From: Pseudomonadota bacterium
Lineage (GTDB): Bacteria > Pseudomonadota > Alphaproteobacteria > Rhizobiales > Rhizobiaceae
Assembly (NCBI GenBank): GCA_023433855.1
Contig: JAEYTV010000443.1
Span: 1 to 7,570, forward strand
DNA: 7,570 nucleotides
Reading direction: 5' to 3'
Below the pieces are notes generated by a model that was given only the letters and a program-made list of their open reading frames with translations, made no database searches and was not told the origin of the DNA. Below are positions 6,446 to 7,570 of the stretch, one piece after another. Numbering within the stretch: position 1 is the stretch's first letter; each line of letters begins with the position of its first letter. Position numbers and translations under genes: made by a program.

Positions 6446-7150
6446 ATGAGATCCCGGCGAAGGCACCTATTTTCTTCGGGAAGCCTGCTCCGCCGCCTGG
6501 TGCTCTTCGTCGTCACTCTCCTGCTGCTGCCCTATCTCCTGATCTTCGTCTACCTCCTGCCCTTCGTCCATCCGGTCTCGACGTTGATGCTTTCCGACCT
6601 GGCCCTGCTGCGCGGCTACGACCGCCGGTGGCTCAGCCTGGACGAAATTTCCCCCGACCTCATACGATCGGTCATGATGAGTGAGGATGGCCAGTTCTGT
6701 TTCCACGGAGGCGTGGACTGGGCGCAGATGCGCGGTGTTCTGGAGGATGCCCTGGACGGCGAGGCCACCCGGGGAGCGAGCACCATCCCGATGCAGACGG
6801 CAAAGAACCTCTTTCTGTGGAACGGCCGGTCCTTCATCCGTAAGGGACTTGAGTTGCCGCTAGCGATGTCCGCCGACGTCGTCTGGTCCAAGCGGCGGAT
6901 GATGGAGATCTATCTGAACGTTGCCGAATGGGGCCCGGGCATCTACGGCGCCGAGGCCGCCGCCCAGCACCATTTCAAGGTTTCGGCGTCCAAGCTCTCT
7001 GCGAGGCAGGCAGCGCTTCTTGCCGTTGCTCTTCCCAATCCTATCACGCGGGTGGCGGGTAAGCCGGGTCGGGGCATGCAGCGGCTGGCCTCGATCGTCG
7101 AGCGCCGCGCGCGCAACTCGGCCGATTACATCAAATGCCTTGATGGGTGA
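6446..7150 (+). CDS. mtgA: Monofunctional peptidoglycan glycosyltransferase (MtgA)
   Basis: MtgA polymerises lipid II into glycan strands on the outer face of the inner membrane, without a transpeptidase domain. From the ATG at 6446 it has 234 residues, close to the 242 of E. coli MtgA. A basic N-terminus (MRSRRR) and one transmembrane helix (about 14-40) anchor it. The GT51 motifs follow in order: [11 protein letters not shown] with catalytic Glu80, [21 protein letters not shown] with second acidic residue Glu136, [20 protein letters not shown], and [16 protein letters not shown]. The Glu80 to Glu136 interval of 56 equals that of the catalytic pair in Staphylococcus aureus MtgA (Glu100 and Glu156). 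Motif 2 reads STIPMQ where bifunctional PBPs have STITQQ, as expected for the monofunctional branch. The frame stays open back to a TTG at 6290, but the extra residues look non-coding. A GST-like gene follows 72 bp downstream on the same strand and could be cotranscribed. Confidence 0.94.
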   Translation: MRSRRRHLFSSGSLLRRLVLFVVTLLLLPYLLIFVYLLPFVHPVSTLMLSDLALLRGYDRRWLSLDEISPDLIRSVMMSEDGQFCFHGGVDWAQMRGVLEDALDGEATRGASTIPMQTAKNLFLWNGRSFIRKGLELPLAMSADVVWSKRRMMEIYLNVAEWGPGIYGAEAAAQHHFKVSASKLSARQAALLAVALPNPITRVAGKPGRGMQRLASIVERRARNSADYIKCLDG

Positions 7151-7210
7151 GTCTCAGCGTTTTCATTGGCCGCGCATTTGCGATCGGCTTATAGCGGTAA
7201 GCGAAGACGT

Positions 7211-7218
7211 GGGAGAGG
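7211..7218 (+). promoter_or_regulatory. Ribosome binding site of the GST-like gene
   Basis: GGGAGAGG is purine-rich and ends 4 nt before the GTG at 7223; its GGAG core (7212-7215) sits 7 nt away. It supports the GTG as the start, since no in-frame ATG occurs near the conserved N-terminus. Confidence 0.6.
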
Positions 7219-7222
7219 TATC

Positions 7223-7570
7223 GTGGACAAACTCATCCTTTTCATTGCCAACAAGAACTATTCCTCCTGGTCCTTCCGGCCGTGGATCGCGCTTACCGCT
7301 GCCGCGGTGCCCTTCGAAGAGGTACTGATACCCTTTGACTTTCCGTCCGGTAACCCGAAGTTCGGCGAGATTTCCCCTACTGGCAGGGTGCCGGTTCTGC
7401 ATCACGGGCCGCTTCGTGTCTGGGAGGCCCTGTCGATCATCGAATATGTCGCTGAACTTTTCCCGCAAAGCGGGCTGTGGCCGGACGATTCCCGCGAGCG
7501 CGCTGTTGCGCGCTCGGTCTCGATGGAAATGCTCTCCGGGTTCCGCGCGCTGCGCCGCGCGTGTCCCATT
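7223..7570 (+). CDS. Glutathione S-transferase family protein, N-terminal part (3' end outside window)
   Basis: The first 116 residues of a cytosolic GST-fold protein are visible, open to the right edge. The N-terminal thioredoxin-like domain begins (M/V)DKLILFIANKNYSSWSFRPW; the Asn-Tyr-Ser-Ser-Trp-Ser segment (12-17) is where a catalytic serine would sit in this subgroup. ISPTGRVPVL (about 54-63) contains the cis-proline of the glutathione site, and VWEALSIIEYVAE (about 70-82) holds the acidic residue and the Ser/Ile turn that normally bind the gamma-glutamyl group (WE-(A/S)-x-x-I pattern). The start of the helical C-terminal domain follows (ERAVARSVSMEMLSGFRALRRACP). The GTG start has a good ribosome binding site at 7211-7218. 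Substrate is unknown; stress defence or detoxification is the family default. It might share a transcript with mtgA. Confidence 0.85.
   Translation, partial: MDKLILFIANKNYSSWSFRPWIALTAAAVPFEEVLIPFDFPSGNPKFGEISPTGRVPVLHHGPLRVWEALSIIEYVAELFPQSGLWPDDSRERAVARSVSMEMLSGFRALRRACPI

Noticed and set aside
7187..7202. Inverted repeat GCTTA/TAAGC between mtgA and the GST-like gene
   Set aside because: The stem is only 5 bp with a 6-nt loop and no T run follows, so it is too weak to call a terminator.

Overview
The window looks like ordinary chromosomal housekeeping DNA from an alphaproteobacterium, most likely a member of the Rhizobiales close to Rhizobiaceae. The coding DNA is GC-rich. The pyruvate carboxylase catalytic residues fall exactly where Rhizobium etli Pyc numbering predicts, using a constant offset of 563 residues and an implied full length of 1154. 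The taxonomic call is an inference from remembered families, not from a search.

Layout, left to right. (1) The 3' half of pyc (+), cut by the left edge, covers most of the carboxyltransferase domain, the allosteric/tetramerisation domain and the biotin carrier domain. (2) A 212-bp gap holds a short hairpin just after pyc, then an AT-rich promoter-like patch containing an 18-bp near-palindrome. (3) A 12-helix MFS transporter of the YbjJ type (+). (4) ispG (+), the 4Fe-4S enzyme of the MEP isoprenoid pathway. (5) A YiaD-like glycine-zipper/OmpA-domain lipoprotein (+). (6) A strong hairpin at the convergent junction, abutting the stop codon of the next gene. (7) A farnesyl diphosphate synthase (ispA type) on the minus strand. 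(8) A 177-bp divergent intergenic region. (9) mtgA (+), a monofunctional peptidoglycan glycosyltransferase. (10) The 5' part of a glutathione S-transferase-like gene (+) with a GTG start, cut by the right edge.

How the genes fit together. IspG and IspA act in one pathway: IspG makes HMBPP near the end of the MEP route, and IspA condenses the C5 units to farnesyl diphosphate. Farnesyl diphosphate is the precursor of undecaprenyl phosphate, the carrier on which lipid II is built. MtgA polymerises lipid II, and the OmpA-domain lipoprotein probably binds the finished peptidoglycan. The central part therefore has a loose isoprenoid-to-envelope theme, but nothing in the sequence shows co-regulation. 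Pyc (anaplerosis), the MFS transporter and the GST look like independent neighbours.

I found no RNA gene, CRISPR array, insertion sequence, phage or plasmid signature, and no convincing novel system. The most interesting signals are small: an operator-like palindrome in the transporter promoter, an AMKI instead of AMKM biotinylation motif in Pyc, the terminator abutting the ispA stop, and paired GACGTC sites between ispA and mtgA.
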